Below, in pieces: positions 11,104 through 23,685 of a DNA stretch of 64,000 nucleotides. The stretch covers positions 18,269,861-18,333,860 of the forward strand of contig OY992838.1 in the NCBI GenBank assembly GCA_963921425.1, in the 5' to 3' direction. The stretch's first letter is position 1. The number at the start of each line of letters is the position of its first letter. Position numbers and translations under genes: made by a program. The notes beneath the pieces are model-generated. The model made no database searches, was not told the DNA's origin, and worked only from the letters and a program-made list of their open reading frames with translations. Source of the DNA: Dryas octopetala. Taxonomy: Eukaryota > Streptophyta > Magnoliopsida > Rosales > Rosaceae.

Positions 11104-14100
11104 TGTTAGGGGTTGCTTTTGTATTGCCACAACCAAGCTTGTCCAAGGTCATTAGTCAAGCCTTTGGCCACTTACTTGTGTGCAAGGGTATTTTAGTAAT
11201 TAGCAAAATAGTTAATTTTCTTTTTGGAGGAATTATGACTCCTCGTACATTTTGATGTTTCTTGGTATAATCTTGAAAATGGCTCAGAATGCTCTTTACA
11301 GGGGGGTGACTAGTCGGTGGAATGTTGGGCTAGATCACTGGCATAGGTAAGAGCATGCACCTTGAGCCCCTGTACTCTCTTGCCATTAATAAAAGAAGCA
11401 TATTCATTCAATCTTCTGTTGTACTGTGAGCTTTTCCATTTGCTATTGTTTGTGTGAATGTTATTTGTTGCTTGCTTGGTGCTAGCACAAAGTTAATTTA
11501 TCGTGTAGGTTGTGTTGCCTACGAGGTACTCACTTGGCTGACTTGCTACTCAGGAGAAGATGAGCAAGTGCCGCATGGTCCGTCTTTAGCCTCGAAAAGT
11601 CGGCCCGTGACAGTTGGTATCAGAGCCAGGTTACTACAAATCATACAAGAGTATGACGAGTACTCAACATTTTGAGTGGATCGATAGTCGGTTGGGTCAA
11701 CTTGCTGGGCTTCCAGATAGCTTGGGAGACCTCACCGAAGAAATAACAAGTTACAACCTACCCGGGCTCGTAGAAAAGGTTTGAGAACTAGAGGGCTTGG
11801 CTGAAAGGGTAGGTGCCTTGGAGCGAGGCAAGAATCCATCAAGCAGTGTGAGCTCAGCTCCCTTCGATGAGCGAATGGGAACGATGGACAACACAATTCA
11901 AGAGCTTTCAAAAACCGTCAATGAATTGACGGAAGATTTTCGCGATGCGATTAAGGCCATCAAGATAGAGCTTGGAGATATGAACAACAAGCTCAATCTT
12001 ACTATGCGGGCAGTGGGGAATGAGGCCCTAATCACACAAGGAGTGGGCTACGCCAGAGTGACGGTGCTCGAACCCCAAGCCTACGAGGGGGCACGGGACG
12101 CGAAGGAACTTGAGAACTTCTTGTTCGACATGGAACAATACTTTAGAGCAGTGAAGGCAGACTCAGAGGAGAGTAAAGTGAGCATGGCCATGATGTATCT
12201 TACTGGCGATGCAAAACTTTGGTGGAGGACCAAATATGACGACATTCGGAACGGAAGGTGCACCATCAACACCTGGGAAGATCTACGCAAAGAGCTCAAG
12301 ACTCAATTCTTTCCTAAAAATGTCAAGTACATTGCTCGGCGGCAACTGAGAGAGCTCAAACAAACGGGCACCGTCAGGGACTATGTAAAGAAGTTTTCAG
12401 CCTTGATGCTAGACATTCAAGACATGTCCGAAAAAGACAAGCTGTTCTATTTCCTGGAAGGATTGAAGCCATGGGCCAGAACAGAGTTACAGAGACAAAG
12501 AATCGGAGATTTGCCTTCCGCCCAGGCTGCTACAGAACGCCTGACAGACTACACTTATGACGACTCATCTAGTAGGAGGAACCAAACCTTCTCTAGTGGG
12601 AACAACTACAAGTCCTCCAGGCCCAACCAAAATAAAAGTGGGGGAGCAGAGATGAGACCTGCTAACCAGGGAGGAAACGAAAAAAGGAACACAAATTTTC
12701 GAGACTTGGCACCATCTCGACCACAAAATCAAGCTGGCTTCAAACCTAAACCTCTTGCTTGCTTTTTATGTAATGGACCACATAGAGTGGCTGAATGTCC
12801 TCATAAATCTGCACTAAATGCTTTGCAAGCTTCTATTCATTCGCAGGAAACAGGTGAGGAGCAGGAACAGGAGGCAGAACCCGGCCATATGGGAGCTCTG
12901 AGATTTTTGGGAGCTATGAAGAAATTGATGGTTGATCCCAAGAAGATCCCCGAAAAGGGCCTTATGTTCGTGGAGGCAACCTTGAATGGCAAAGCCGCCC
13001 GAAGTGTGATGGTTGACACAGGTGCCACCCATAACTTTATCTCCAAAGGAGAAGCACAGCAATTGGGCCTAAAGTTAGAGAAGGATGTTGGGCGCATGAA
13101 AGCGGTGAATTCTGAAGCATTGCCGACAACCGGCGTGGCCAAACAGGTACAAATCAAGCTTGGGTCGTGGGAAGGAGAAACAGACCTCGTGGCGGTTCAA
13201 ATGGATGATTTCGATGTCATACTCGGGATGGAGTTCCTGTTGGAGAAGAAGGCCATTCCTATCCCCGCCACACACAACTTACTAATCATGGACGAGAAAC
13301 CTAGTGTGGTCCAAGCAACGATAAATAAGCCTTGTGAACCCCGACTCTTGTCTGCCATGCAATTCAAGAAAGGAGTAAAGCGTGAAGAGCCATCCTATGT
13401 GATAGTCTCGATAGTGAAAGGTGAAATGAATGATGAACAAGTTCCCCCGGAGGTTGAAGAAGTCTTGAAGAATTACCAAGATGTGATGCCCAATGAGCTT
13501 CCAAGATCCCTACCACCAAGAAGAAGTATAGACCATGAGATTGAACTCTTCCCTGGGGTGAAGCCACCTGCGAAAACACCCTACTGAATGGCCCCTCCTG
13601 AGTTGGCCGAATTGAGGAGACAGTTAAATGAGTTACTGGAAGCTGGGTTCATTAGGCCTTCCAAGGCACCATTCGGAGCACCAGTTCTATTTCAAAAGAA
13701 GCAGGATGGAAGTCTCAGACTATGTGTGGACTATCGAGCCCTCAACAAAGTGACGGTGCGCAACAAGTATCCCATTCCCTTGATTGCCGACCTATTTGAT
13801 CAGTTGAGCAACGCCAAATACTTCACGAAGTTGGATCTCAGGTCGGGGTATTATCAAGTACGGATTGCTGAAGGAGATGAGCTGAAGACCACTTGTGTCA
13901 CCCGTTATGGAGCTTTTGAGTTCATGGTGATGTCATTCGGGTTGACTAATGCGCCAGCCACCTTCTGTACTCTTATGAACCAAGTCTTTCATGACTACCT
14001 GGACAAGTTTGTGGTGGTCTATCTCGATGACATTGTGGTTTATAGCTCAACCTTAGAAGAGCACCAAGAGCATTTGAAGAAAGTGTTCCAAAAGTTACGG

Positions 14101-16845
14101 GACAACCAACTATTTGTGAAGAAAGAGAAGTGTTCATTTGCTCAAGTAAGTATCAAGTTCCTATGCCACATTATAGAACGTGGTCGTATCAGGATGGACA
14201 TGGAGAAAGTAAGGGCTATAAGAGATTGGCCAACTCCTCGCAATATGAAAGAACTCCGATCTTTCCTTGGGTTGTCCAACTATTATCGGTGTTTCGTGGA
14301 GGGCTACTCAAGGAGGACCACTCCCCTTACCGAGTTACTGAAGAAAGGGAAAACTTAAAATTGGGAAGATAAATGCCAGAGAGCATTTGAAGACATAAAG
14401 GGGGCGATGATGAATGATCCAGTCTTGGCTCTTCCGGACGTGACAAAACCCTTCGAGGTGCCAACAGATGCCTTAGATTTTGCTCTTAGAGGGGTTCTCT
14501 TACAAGAAGGTCATCCGGTTGCCTATGAGAGTCACAAATTAGCTGAAGCTGAGAGGAAGTACACGGCCCAAGAGAAGGAACTTTTAGCAGTGATACATTG
14601 CCCGAGAACATGGAGGCATTACTTACTAGGATCCAAGTTTATTGTGAAAACAGACAACTCGGCAGTCAGTCATTTCTTGTCACAGCCTAAGCTGACACCC
14701 AAGCAAGCCCGATGGCAGGAATTTCTTGCATAATTTGACTTCACCTTCGAGCATAAAGCCGGGCATACCAATCAAGTAGCGGATGCCCTTAGTCGAAAAG
14801 CTGAGTTTGCGGCCTCACCATCACTTGCTGCATTGTCAGGTAGCACAGTGGCTACAACTGTCCGGGAGCGCATAAGAGAAAGTTTGGGCAAAGATTTTGT
14901 AGCTCAATCCATCATGAAACTTGCTAATGAAGGAAAGACCCGTTGGTTCTGGGTTGAAGACCAGTTATTGTGGACGAAGGGAGGAAGGTTGTTCGTCCCG
15001 AAGGCAGATGGGCTACGGAGGATGCTATTGCGGGAATGCCACGACACCTTGTGGGCTGGGCACCCAGGTTGGCAGAGAACACATGCTCTTCTGAAGCAAG
15101 GATACTACTGGCCCCAGATGCATGATGATGTTGTGGAATACACCAAGACCTGCCTCACTTGCCAGCAAGACAAAGTGGAGAGACAGAAAACTCCGGGGTT
15201 GCTTGAGCCGCTTTTAATCCCCACCCGACCTTGGGAAAGTGTCTCCCTAGACTTTATTACAAGCCTTCCGAAGGTTAAAAACCTCACTAGCATCTTAGTG
15301 GTCGTGGACAGGTTCTCGAAATATGCAACCTTTATCCCAACTTCGAAGTCTTGTCCAGCAGAAGAGACGGCCAGGCTATTCTTCAAGTATGTGGTGAAAT
15401 ATTGGGGAGTTCCCAAGAACATCGTGAGTGATCGAGATCCCAGGTTCATAGGTACATTCTGGTCTGAACTATTCAACTTACTTGGTTCTCAACTTAACAT
15501 CTCTTCGAGTTATCATCCGCAGACAGACGACCAAACAGAAAGGTTCAATGGGCTCTTAGAAGAATACTTGCACCACTTTGTGAATGCCAACCAGAAGAAT
15601 TGGGTACAATTACTAAATAACGCCCAATTCTGTTTCAACTCCCAGAAGAGCTCGGCCACCAACATGAGCCCATTTGAAATCGTGATGGGACAACAACCTC
15701 TCTTGCCACACACAGTCGATGAGAACTACACAGGAAAGAACCCTAAAGCCTTCAAGTTCACAAAAGAATGGAAGACCAATTCTGAGATTGCTAGAGCTTA
15801 CCTAGAGAAAGCATCCTCCAGAATGAAGAAGTGGGCAGATCGTGGACGCAGGCCATTAGAGTTCCAAGTGGGGGACCTAGTCCTGATCAAGCTGATGCCA
15901 GAACAATTCAGATTCCTCCGCGACAAAGATCGAAGACTCATACACAAGTATGAAAGGCCAGCTCCAGTCCTCGCCAAAGTTGGTAAAGCCTCCTACAAGA
16001 TTGACGTTCCCTCCTAGATGAAGGTGCATCCCGTCTTTCACATCAGCAATCTCAAGCCCTATAACCCAGACTCAGAAGATCCAGCACGCAACCAACTAGT
16101 TAGAACTGCCGTCGACATCAAGCTGCCGAAAACCAGAGAAGTTGAAGAGATTCTCGCTGACAGAGTGGTGGTCAATGCCAGACGTCCGCGCATGGAGTCC
16201 TCGTCAAATGGAAAGGATTAAGCGACGAAGAGACAAGCTGGGAGAAGGCTGAAGACTTGCAACAATTCAAGCAGAAGATTGAAGAGTTCCGGGCTACAGA
16301 GTAGTCGAGGACGTCGACAACTTAAGTGGGGGAGGATGTTAGGGGTTGCTTTTGTATTATCACAACCAAGCTTGTCCAAGGTCATTAGTCAAGCCTTTGG
16401 CCACTTGCTTGTGTACAAGGGTATTTTAGTAATTAGCAAAATAGTTAATTTTCTTTTTGGAGGAATTATGACTCCTCGTACATTTTGATGTTTCTTGGTG
16501 TAATCTTGAAAATGGCTCAGAATGCTCTTTACAGGGGGGTGACTAGTCGGTGGAATGCTGGGCTAGATCACTGGCATAGGTAAGAGCATGCACCTTGAGC
16601 CCATGTACTCTCTTGCCATCAATATAAGAAGCATATTCATTCAATCTTCTGTTGCACTATGAGCTTTTCCATTTGCTATTGTTTGTGTGAATGTTATTTG
16701 TTGCTTGCTTGGTGCTAGCACAAAGCTAATTTATCATGTGGGTTGTGTTGCCTACAAGGTACTCACTTGGCTGACTTGCTACTCAGGAGAAGATTAGCAA
16801 GTGCCGCACGATCCGTCTTTAGCCTTGAAAAGTCGGCCCGTGACA
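11104..16845 (+). mobile_element. Chromovirus (Ty3/gypsy), both LTRs present (fossil)
   Basis: LTRs of 509 bp at 11104-11612 and 16337-16845 both run TGTTAGGGG to CCCGTGACA. A CCAGG target duplication lies on each side (11099-11103, 16846-16850). The primer site 'TTGGTATCAGAGCC' follows the left LTR (initiator Met tRNA type), and a purine tract AAGTGGGGGAGGA precedes the right LTR. By eye the LTRs differ at about 19 positions (about 3.7%), roughly 1.5-3 million years with usual plant rates. The coding order is gag, protease, RT, RNase H, integrase and a C-terminal chromodomain. It is structurally complete, but the coding has about five breaks. Confidence 0.95.
11797..16275 (+). mobile_element. 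gag-pol coding region of the chromovirus at 11104 (fossil)
   Basis: Parts in order: gag with the retrotransposon gag fold (around 12050-12550), a CCHC zinc knuckle (C-F-L-C...H...C, about 12760-12800), aspartic protease with DTGATHNF (about 13014-13040), RT with YLDD (about 14020), RNase H (about 14410-14800), integrase with its HHCC zinc domain (about 15035-15170) and DDE core (15230-15640), and a chromodomain tail with 'VKWKGL' (about 16205-16260). The chromodomain is thought to steer integration by reading histone marks. Other chromovirus lineages look similar; a Galadriel-like lineage is possible but not proven. Several breaks are present. Confidence 0.9.
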
Positions 16846-17835
16846 CCAGGCATATCGCTTGACGTGATCACCCACATGCTGAACATTGATCCGGGATGCA
16901 AACCGGTTCGTCAAAAGAGGAGGTCATACGATCCAGTTCGGTACGCAGCCATGGCCGAAGAGGTGACCAAATTACAAAAGAACGGGTTCATCCAGGAAGT
17001 CGACTATCCCAATTGGCTCGCCGAGTTGAGGATGTGTGTGGATTTCACCGATCTGAACAATGGGAAGTGGAGGATGTGTGTAGATTTCACTGATCTGAAC
17101 AAGGCATGTCCCAAAGACAGTTTTCCCTTGCCCAGAATAGATTAACTGGTCGATGCGACGGCAAGACACAAGCTCCCCAGCTTCATGGACGCCTATTCTG
17201 GGTACAATCAGATCCTCATGCACAAACCTGATCAGGAGAACACATCCTTCATAACTGATTGCGGTATGTACTGTTACAAAGTCATGCCTTTCGGTCTCAA
17301 AAACGCCGGAGCCACCTACCAAAGGCTGGTCAACCATATGTTCAGATCATCCATAGGCAAATCGGTGGAAGTCTATGTGGACGACATGCTGGTAAAAATC
17401 ATCAAGGCGGATGAACACGTCAAGGACCTCTCAGACATGTTCGGAGTCCTAAAAGAATATCAGATGCGACTGAACCCAGCCAAGTGTCTTTGGTGTTCGG
17501 TCAGACAAATTCCTTGGCTACCTGGTCAGCTAACGGGGGATTGAGGCCAATCCGGAGAAGATCCAAGCCTTGATTGACATGAAGTCCTCAAAGACACGCA
17601 AGAAGATCTAGAGTTTGACTGGAAGAGTCGCCGCCCTGAACCGGTTCATATCAAAGTCGACAGACCGGTGCCTCCCCTTCTTCAAAGCTTTGAAGGGAGC
17701 AGAGAAGAGCATAAAATGGACCCCGCAATGCGAGCAGGCCTTTCAAGATCTTAAAAGGCACATGGGGGAACCTCCCATCTTATCCAAACCCGAGGAAGGT
17801 GAAAAACTTTTTCTTTACCTATCCGTCTCTGTGAA

Positions 17836-18408
17836 CTCTAGGATTTTGGTTCAGTGGGAGGTAAGATATTAATTTGTACATAAATTTCCTACTTTACAAA
17901 AATTATGCCTATTTTTTCTTGGTTATATTGAATTCTTGTAGCCCCTCCATTTCTTTTCTGGTTGGGCAGTAATGCTTCACGAAAGAAAAAAAAAAATAAA
18001 ATTAAAAAACATAATTTTTTTAATCTTATTGTCACCTCAAGAAGAGCAATCACCATTACATTCTCATCCTTGACTTGGTTCAAATATTACCATTATGGCT
18101 GAATTGATAAGTAATGTTATTAATATACTGTACATCATATTAGCATTCAGGCATACATAACTATATATTTTGTTATTAATATATATACTATACTTTGTCA
18201 ATTAATAAGTAATGTTGCAATTGTGTGGCTGAATTCAACTCATGAATTGCATGCAAGTGAGCTGCCAGGACTTTGAATTGGGATGACCATGCAAGTGATC
18301 CTTGGCTTGGTCTGCATGTCAGCTTTTTCTTTTGTTTTATTTCTGTACAATTGTTGTTTTTAAACTTGTAAATAGAGCCCTCACTGTGTGGAAATATTCT
18401 ATTTTGCA
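17836..18408. other. Junction between Tat fragment and CACTA gene
   Basis: Tat similarity stops near 17835 and the first recognisable CACTA exon starts at 18409. An A-rich run lies at 17983-18010. I do not see the upstream exons expected for a Transposase_24 gene, nor a CACTA 5' terminus, so that part was lost, lies elsewhere, or is too diverged. Confidence 0.4.
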
Positions 18409-21400
18409 GCAACTTCACAACGAACAGGTGGATAGGAAATCTAAGCATGAGTATCATCATAGACTATCGCGTAAAGGGTATGCTGGTTTGAAGGATGAAC
18501 TGGTCAGTGTGAATTTTAACTGCCTTGGTTGAATATATATTAAGATGTTAATCATTTACCTGTTTTAAAGATGAAAATAATGCCTGGTGCAGAGTTTGAT
18601 CGGGCAACCCTTTGGATTAAAGCACACGAAGATAAAAGTGGGAAGATCCCAAATGCAAAGGTAGTGGAGACTGCTGCCAGAATTGTAAGTAAGCTACTGA
18701 TATTGTATTGATTATAATCCTGCCAATGTTGGATCTGACAATGTTGACTTCTTTTAAATTTGAAATCAACTTTATTTGTCCTTGTTTATTTATAAGACAT
18801 ATATTGTTTCAGGAGGATTTGAAGAAACAAGTAGCTGATGGCACATTATCTATTCCGGTACCACTGATGTGCTAACAATGGCATTAGGGACCCCTGAGCA
18901 CTCGGGAAGAGTTAGAGGTGTGGGAGGTTATGTAAAGCCAAGTTCTTACTTTAACCTCGCTCCAAGAAAGAGTATAAAAGACACAATCAGAGATAGTGTC
19001 AAACAAATCATGGAAGAGGAGCGAGATAAGAGAATAGTTGAGGAACAAAAATATTGGATGGAGAAAATTCATGAAATAGAGGAAGGGAAGAATTCCAAGG
19101 CTGAGGGACCAACTCCTGAGATGTTAGCCCCTACTCCTGGTACTCCATCAACTCCTCATACTGTTGGATATGGCTCTGATAAAGCAAGTACCAATGCAGT
19201 CAAGAAGACTCTTATTCTGAACAAAGTTGAGGAGAATATTGAAGAAAATGTGGAGAAGGAAATGAAGAAGAATGTTGAACAGCAGGTGGACAAGAAAGAC
19301 ACGCAGATGATCGATGTGGATGATGATTGTGTCCACCTGGAGTCTGGGCAAGACAAGAAAATTATTTTGAAGGTATATATTTCATCCCAACTTAACCCAA
19401 AGTATTTTCCCTACATTGTGAGCTAATTAATACTATATTTGTTGTGAGATGGCAGTGCACGAGAAACCACTAGCTAGCTTGTTCACATGTATAATAAACC
19501 ACTATAACATATATTCATTGGAGTTCACCATCATATAATCATACATCCTATATAGCTAGTATGACTGTAAACTAAGTGGCTCAATCCTCTGAATTAACAT
19601 ACAATAATTTAACTATAAACCTTGTTTGAATCTAAATTATAAATTTATAATAATACTTGGCCATTACCCCTCTCTGCAATATGCATTGTATTCATCAGAT
19701 CATTTCCTCCCTTGCCTAACTACAAAGCTAGCTAGCCTTAATTTTTCTCATTAAGTAACCATGAATATGACTCATAGACACTCTTTTATAATTTGACTCA
19801 TAGACGACACACCTTGGCAAGCTGGCAACTGCTGCATGTACAAATTATGTAGTCCAATAATACAACATATTGATTTTTGATGATTATAAGTACTCCATTG
19901 AGGTTTGAATGAATTGAAACCCAGCCCTACAATTAATTTTTATAATGTTATATGTGCTTTGGATGTGTGCTCACTTGACAAGATTGTATTGAAGAAAGCG
20001 AAAGGTGAGAAGCAACATAGGATGAAGGGGATTGTGTTGAACCTGCAAACAATGCCTACGCCACTGAAGTTGTTGTGCATGTATGCACAAAATGTAATGA
20101 ATGAGGGATTAACAATCAACTTTGAAATAGAGGCGAACGTTTTTAGGGTAGCTCGTAGAACCTACATATTGTACGAAGATATTACCCAATTTGGTGGCAT
20201 GGTTGAAATATCAGCCAACTGCATTGTGGTTTACATGAGGTAAAAAAAATGAATAAGGGATTTTTACATATTAATATCCAGCAAAAAAGATGAGATTATT
20301 CAATCATGCTAGCTATTTGACTTGCTAAATATTTTTTAGGTACTTGTACAATGTGGTGGAGAGATCAAAGATGGTAAACATGGTTGGTTTCGTAGACCCT
20401 GCTCGAACTGGTGCAATAGGGTGTGGAACTGTAACGGAAAGAACACGGCACTTGGCAGATAGGTTCGCCACGTCTTCTAACGATAAGATTTTTTTAGTCC
20501 CTTACAATTTCCGGTAAGTTATTCAATGTTAAAATATCTTTGATTGTCAATGTAAATACACATTTCCAGCCATGTAATGTATTTAAAGATAATTTTAAAT
20601 GTGTAGAAATCATTGGATGTTGACGGTTATCAATCCGGACAAGGAGATTATCTATTTTATGGACCCAATGAGAAGGCGTCTGATCGGTGATGAATGGAAA
20701 ACTGTTGTGGACAAGTAAGGCTGTAATTTTTTCTCATCAGTTTATAATTTCATTTACATATCTCAGAAAGTGTTAAAATCATTTGGTTTTTCGATCATGC
20801 CACAGCGGGATTAAAATATTCAATTGTCAAGTGAATAGGCAAGGGCGTAAAATAATAATTTGGAAAAATATGGCGATAGGTTGACTTGTTTGCTTTAAAC
20901 ATTAAATAACAGATTGCTAAATGAACTGTATATGTGCTCATTCTAATTAATGTTTATTTGTATTTAGGGCATTCCTCAACAACCAAGTGACACGGAGTGT
21001 GGTTATTTTGTTATGCGCTTTATGAAGGAAATAATTGAAGATGAGGGCTTAGCTTTTGTGAATAAGGTATGAATTAGTCAACCAACTTGACATTATGTTG
21101 GTCATGTTTTTGGTATGAGCAGTGATATGATAATTGTCTTTTACTTGGACATTTTGAACTCTTGGTACTCTTAGAAGCTATATAATATCATGTCAAAATG
21201 ACTTATAAATTGTTTAGACCTTGCTGGGCATTTATATATGGGTATTCAAATCTCGAGAAAGAAGTTAATGTATTGTTGCAATTTATAATGCTTTAATTTG
21301 TTTTGTGGCTGAAAGATTGGAAATGAAGTAAAGGAATAAAAGGAAACAAAATAGTTGGGGGAGTCTGTTTTGGGTGCAGATTGGGAATACTTGGTGGATT

Positions 21401-21512
21401 CTTTAAAACTTGTGGAAGTAGACAAGTTATATTGGCCCCTGTTTGATGATCACTTGTGTTAATATATTGGAGCTTGATTCTGGATATAGGCCCCTATTTT
21501 ATCTTGTGGATG

Positions 21513-21554
<42 letters not shown>

Positions 21555-21814
21555 TTGCTACTGGATGTTGAAACCTGAAAGGGGCATATTCTTCTCTTGC
21601 ATGCCTATGTTTTTCAATACACCTACTTAGGGGCATGTTCTTTATTTCTTTCTTTCTGCTGGACTGTTTTCATTTTTGGTTGAATTTTATTTTTAATTAG
21701 TACTCCATCTTTGCCTTGTTTCAGTGGGAACGAAGGCAGGACAACACTTATACCCAAGAAGATATCGATGAAGTCCGGGCTGAATGGGCAAACTTCGTGG
21801 GCCAGTTTTTGTAG
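18409..21814 (+). pseudogene. CACTA transposon gene: Transposase_24-like region plus Ulp1-like (C48) cysteine protease
   Basis: Exons by splice sites: 18409-18502, 18571-18685, about 18814-19372, about 19905-20239, 20340-20513, 20607-20714, 20806-20879, 20968-21066 and 21725-21814 (stop TAG). The N-terminal part carries 'SRKGYAGL', 'LKKQVADGTLSIP' and 'LGTPEHSGRVRGVGGYV', typical of plant Ptta/En/Spm proteins (Transposase_24). A Glu/Lys-rich coiled-coil-like segment follows (19010-19370). The C-terminal part has the Ulp1/SUMO-protease layout: His in 'NHWMLTVI', Asp in 'YFMDP', Gln and Cys in 'QQPSDTECGYFVMRF', so the catalytic residues look present. One base appears to be missing near 18860, and the 20879/20968 junction is off by one, so it is probably inactive. 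Upstream exons are missing. The role of the protease in transposition is not established. Confidence 0.8.
21518..21552. repeat. (TA)n microsatellite
   Basis: About 17 TA units in the last intron of the CACTA gene. Confidence 0.95.
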
Positions 21815-22024
21815 ACATTTCTGGTTGGATTTTTGTATGACACCTTTTTTACGTAGGCCATATGTTTAGCTAGACTAGCTTGGGGTATATATGATATATT
21901 GATTACTTTGCTAGATTAGCTTGGGATGATTGATAGACTAGCTGCTGGATAATACTTTTGATATATATATGGCAACAATTAGGTTGATTAATTAGATTGT
22001 TGCCTAGTTTTTTGGAAAGGTATA

Positions 22025-23049
22025 TGTTGATGCAAATTCTCGTGAGGTAGATGCAGCAACTTAGAGATAGTGACTTGGCTGATCCGAAGCCTTGTTGGAT
22101 GATGACGTGGATGTTGATTGAGATCTTCCTGTAGACAAACACAAGATCAAAGGAGATGGACCGGTGTGGTACCAGCCAAACACGCTCCGATGATGAAGTC
22201 AGTGATGGTGTTTGATGGTAGGTGAGGAAGAACAAAGGATGAACTTGGGAGAATAGGAAGAACAAGGCAAATGTTCTGGGTTATTCTCAGCAAGTCGGGT
22301 ATGCTCTTGGGTGTTTGGGAATTTTTGTGTAAGTGTTTTGTAGATAGGTTGATAGATCTCGATTTTGCACATATGAGTTGGTATATATAGGCAAATGAGT
22401 TTGTGATGAGTAAGTTACCTGCATGTGAATGAATGGTTGCCAGAGACCCACGCGTTTGGTCAGAACTAGTTGCATGCACAGATATTCACCTCCTCAGCAT
22501 TCAATGCTGCATTGAATGCTCCATTAAATGCAAGGTTGGAAGGTTCAGGCAAACTCCTCCAATAATCATGGATGCAGACTGGGATGTTCCATCTGTCAGA
22601 GGATTTGTGTCAGGTGCATTTAAGCGTGGCGGTTTCGTCTCAACTGGATCCTCCTCGGAGTGGCGGTGGTACGCCGAGCCGAACCGAACACATGTTCCTA
22701 TGAGTATACATGAAGCCCATGTGTGATCGGATCGGACATGGGATTCCAGTCCGAGCCGGTCCAGCAGATAGGGGCCCCTCCGAGCCCTAACTGGACGACG
22801 CCAGAACTCGAAGGGAAATTATTTCTGTGCCGAGCCGATCTGAACCGGGATGATCGTGGAAAGATGGACACTCAATCCCTTGGAAGATCATCGGTTCGGC
22901 TTGGACCGGGCTTGGGTAACTTGGCATGGAGACCCGATCCGAGCTGGCGGAGGAAGTGTTGAGAAGTGATGATGTGGAGGTCAAAGTCTGACCAGCCACG
23001 TGTCCAGCCAGGATTGGCTGTTGGATCGGTGTGGGTTTATCCACAAACA
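22025..23049 (-). repeat. 3' LTR of the Tat element
   Basis: 1025 bp, TG...CA. It contains a TATATA stretch near 22382-22388 that reads as a promoter element on the minus strand, and the motif GGCTGGTACCACACCGGTCC (reverse at 22158-22177) shared with the other Tat-type LTRs in the window. Confidence 0.93.
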
Positions 23050-23685
23050 GGAGTCCCCCAGCTTCCGATCCGAGCGGACAGTGGTGGATTGGAAGCTGAA
23101 GTGTGGTGACCTTCTCAAGAATGGCATTTTGTTTGATCCGAGCCGAACTCAACAGGCCCATGTTCCTGAAGATCCGAACAAGTGATGACTTGTGTTTGGC
23201 CAAAATATCTTGGGGGCAGGTGAAGGGACATTTGATTTCTGCATGGGAGAACGTAAGGGTCACCTCATTTATGGGTATTTTGAATGTCTGACAAGTGGCA
23301 AGATCTGGCATGTGAAGCGCCAAAAAATGAAGGGCTGAGATCTGATTTGCATGGGGTATAAATCAGGCCTTTCTCTCTCTTCCCTCTCACTTTCCAGTTT
23401 TCAAGCTTTCTCTCTCCCTTCTGCAAAACCTCTCTCTCTCCCCGCGAATCTCATTCTCTCACCGCCGTCTGAGAGGTTGTCCGATCCCGAATCTGACCAG
23501 ACACGGTCGTAGGCGAGGTGGTTCCGAGTGTGTAAGGGGCGGAGAGTTTGGCCGGACAAAAACCAGTAAGTGATTCTGTCCATTTTTGAGTTTTCTGCAT
23601 TTTCGGGTTTTGGGTGTGTGTTCTTGAGTGTTCTTGAGAGAAAGTGCTTTTTGATCCAAAAAGGTAAGAGAGAGAGTGAGAGGAA

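Larger units (their letters stand above)
10040..17835 (+). mobile_element. Partial Tat-type Ty3/gypsy element, split by a chromovirus (fossil)
   Basis: The left end starts TGTTTGTGGATAAACCC, the same as the LTR of the larger Tat element at 22025-34868. About 0.5 kb of LTR-like DNA is followed by pol coding: protease to pre-RT at 10520-11103 and RT to early RNase H at 16851-17835, including a YVDD-type RT motif near 17370. Protein identity with the minus-strand Tat copy is high. Gag, integrase and the 3' LTR are not seen, so this is an incomplete copy with several breaks. It is interrupted by the chromovirus at 11104-16845, whose CCAGG target duplication lies in the pol sequence. Confidence 0.85.

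Noticed and set aside
11613-11630. tRNA gene-like sequence near 'TGGTATCAGAGCC'
   Set aside because: It is the primer binding site next to the LTR, complementary to an initiator tRNA end, not a tRNA gene; no cloverleaf follows.
19148-19356. Minus-strand open frames at 19.1-19.4 kb
   Set aside because: They are antisense to the Glu/Lys-rich exon of the CACTA gene, which has family motifs on the plus strand.
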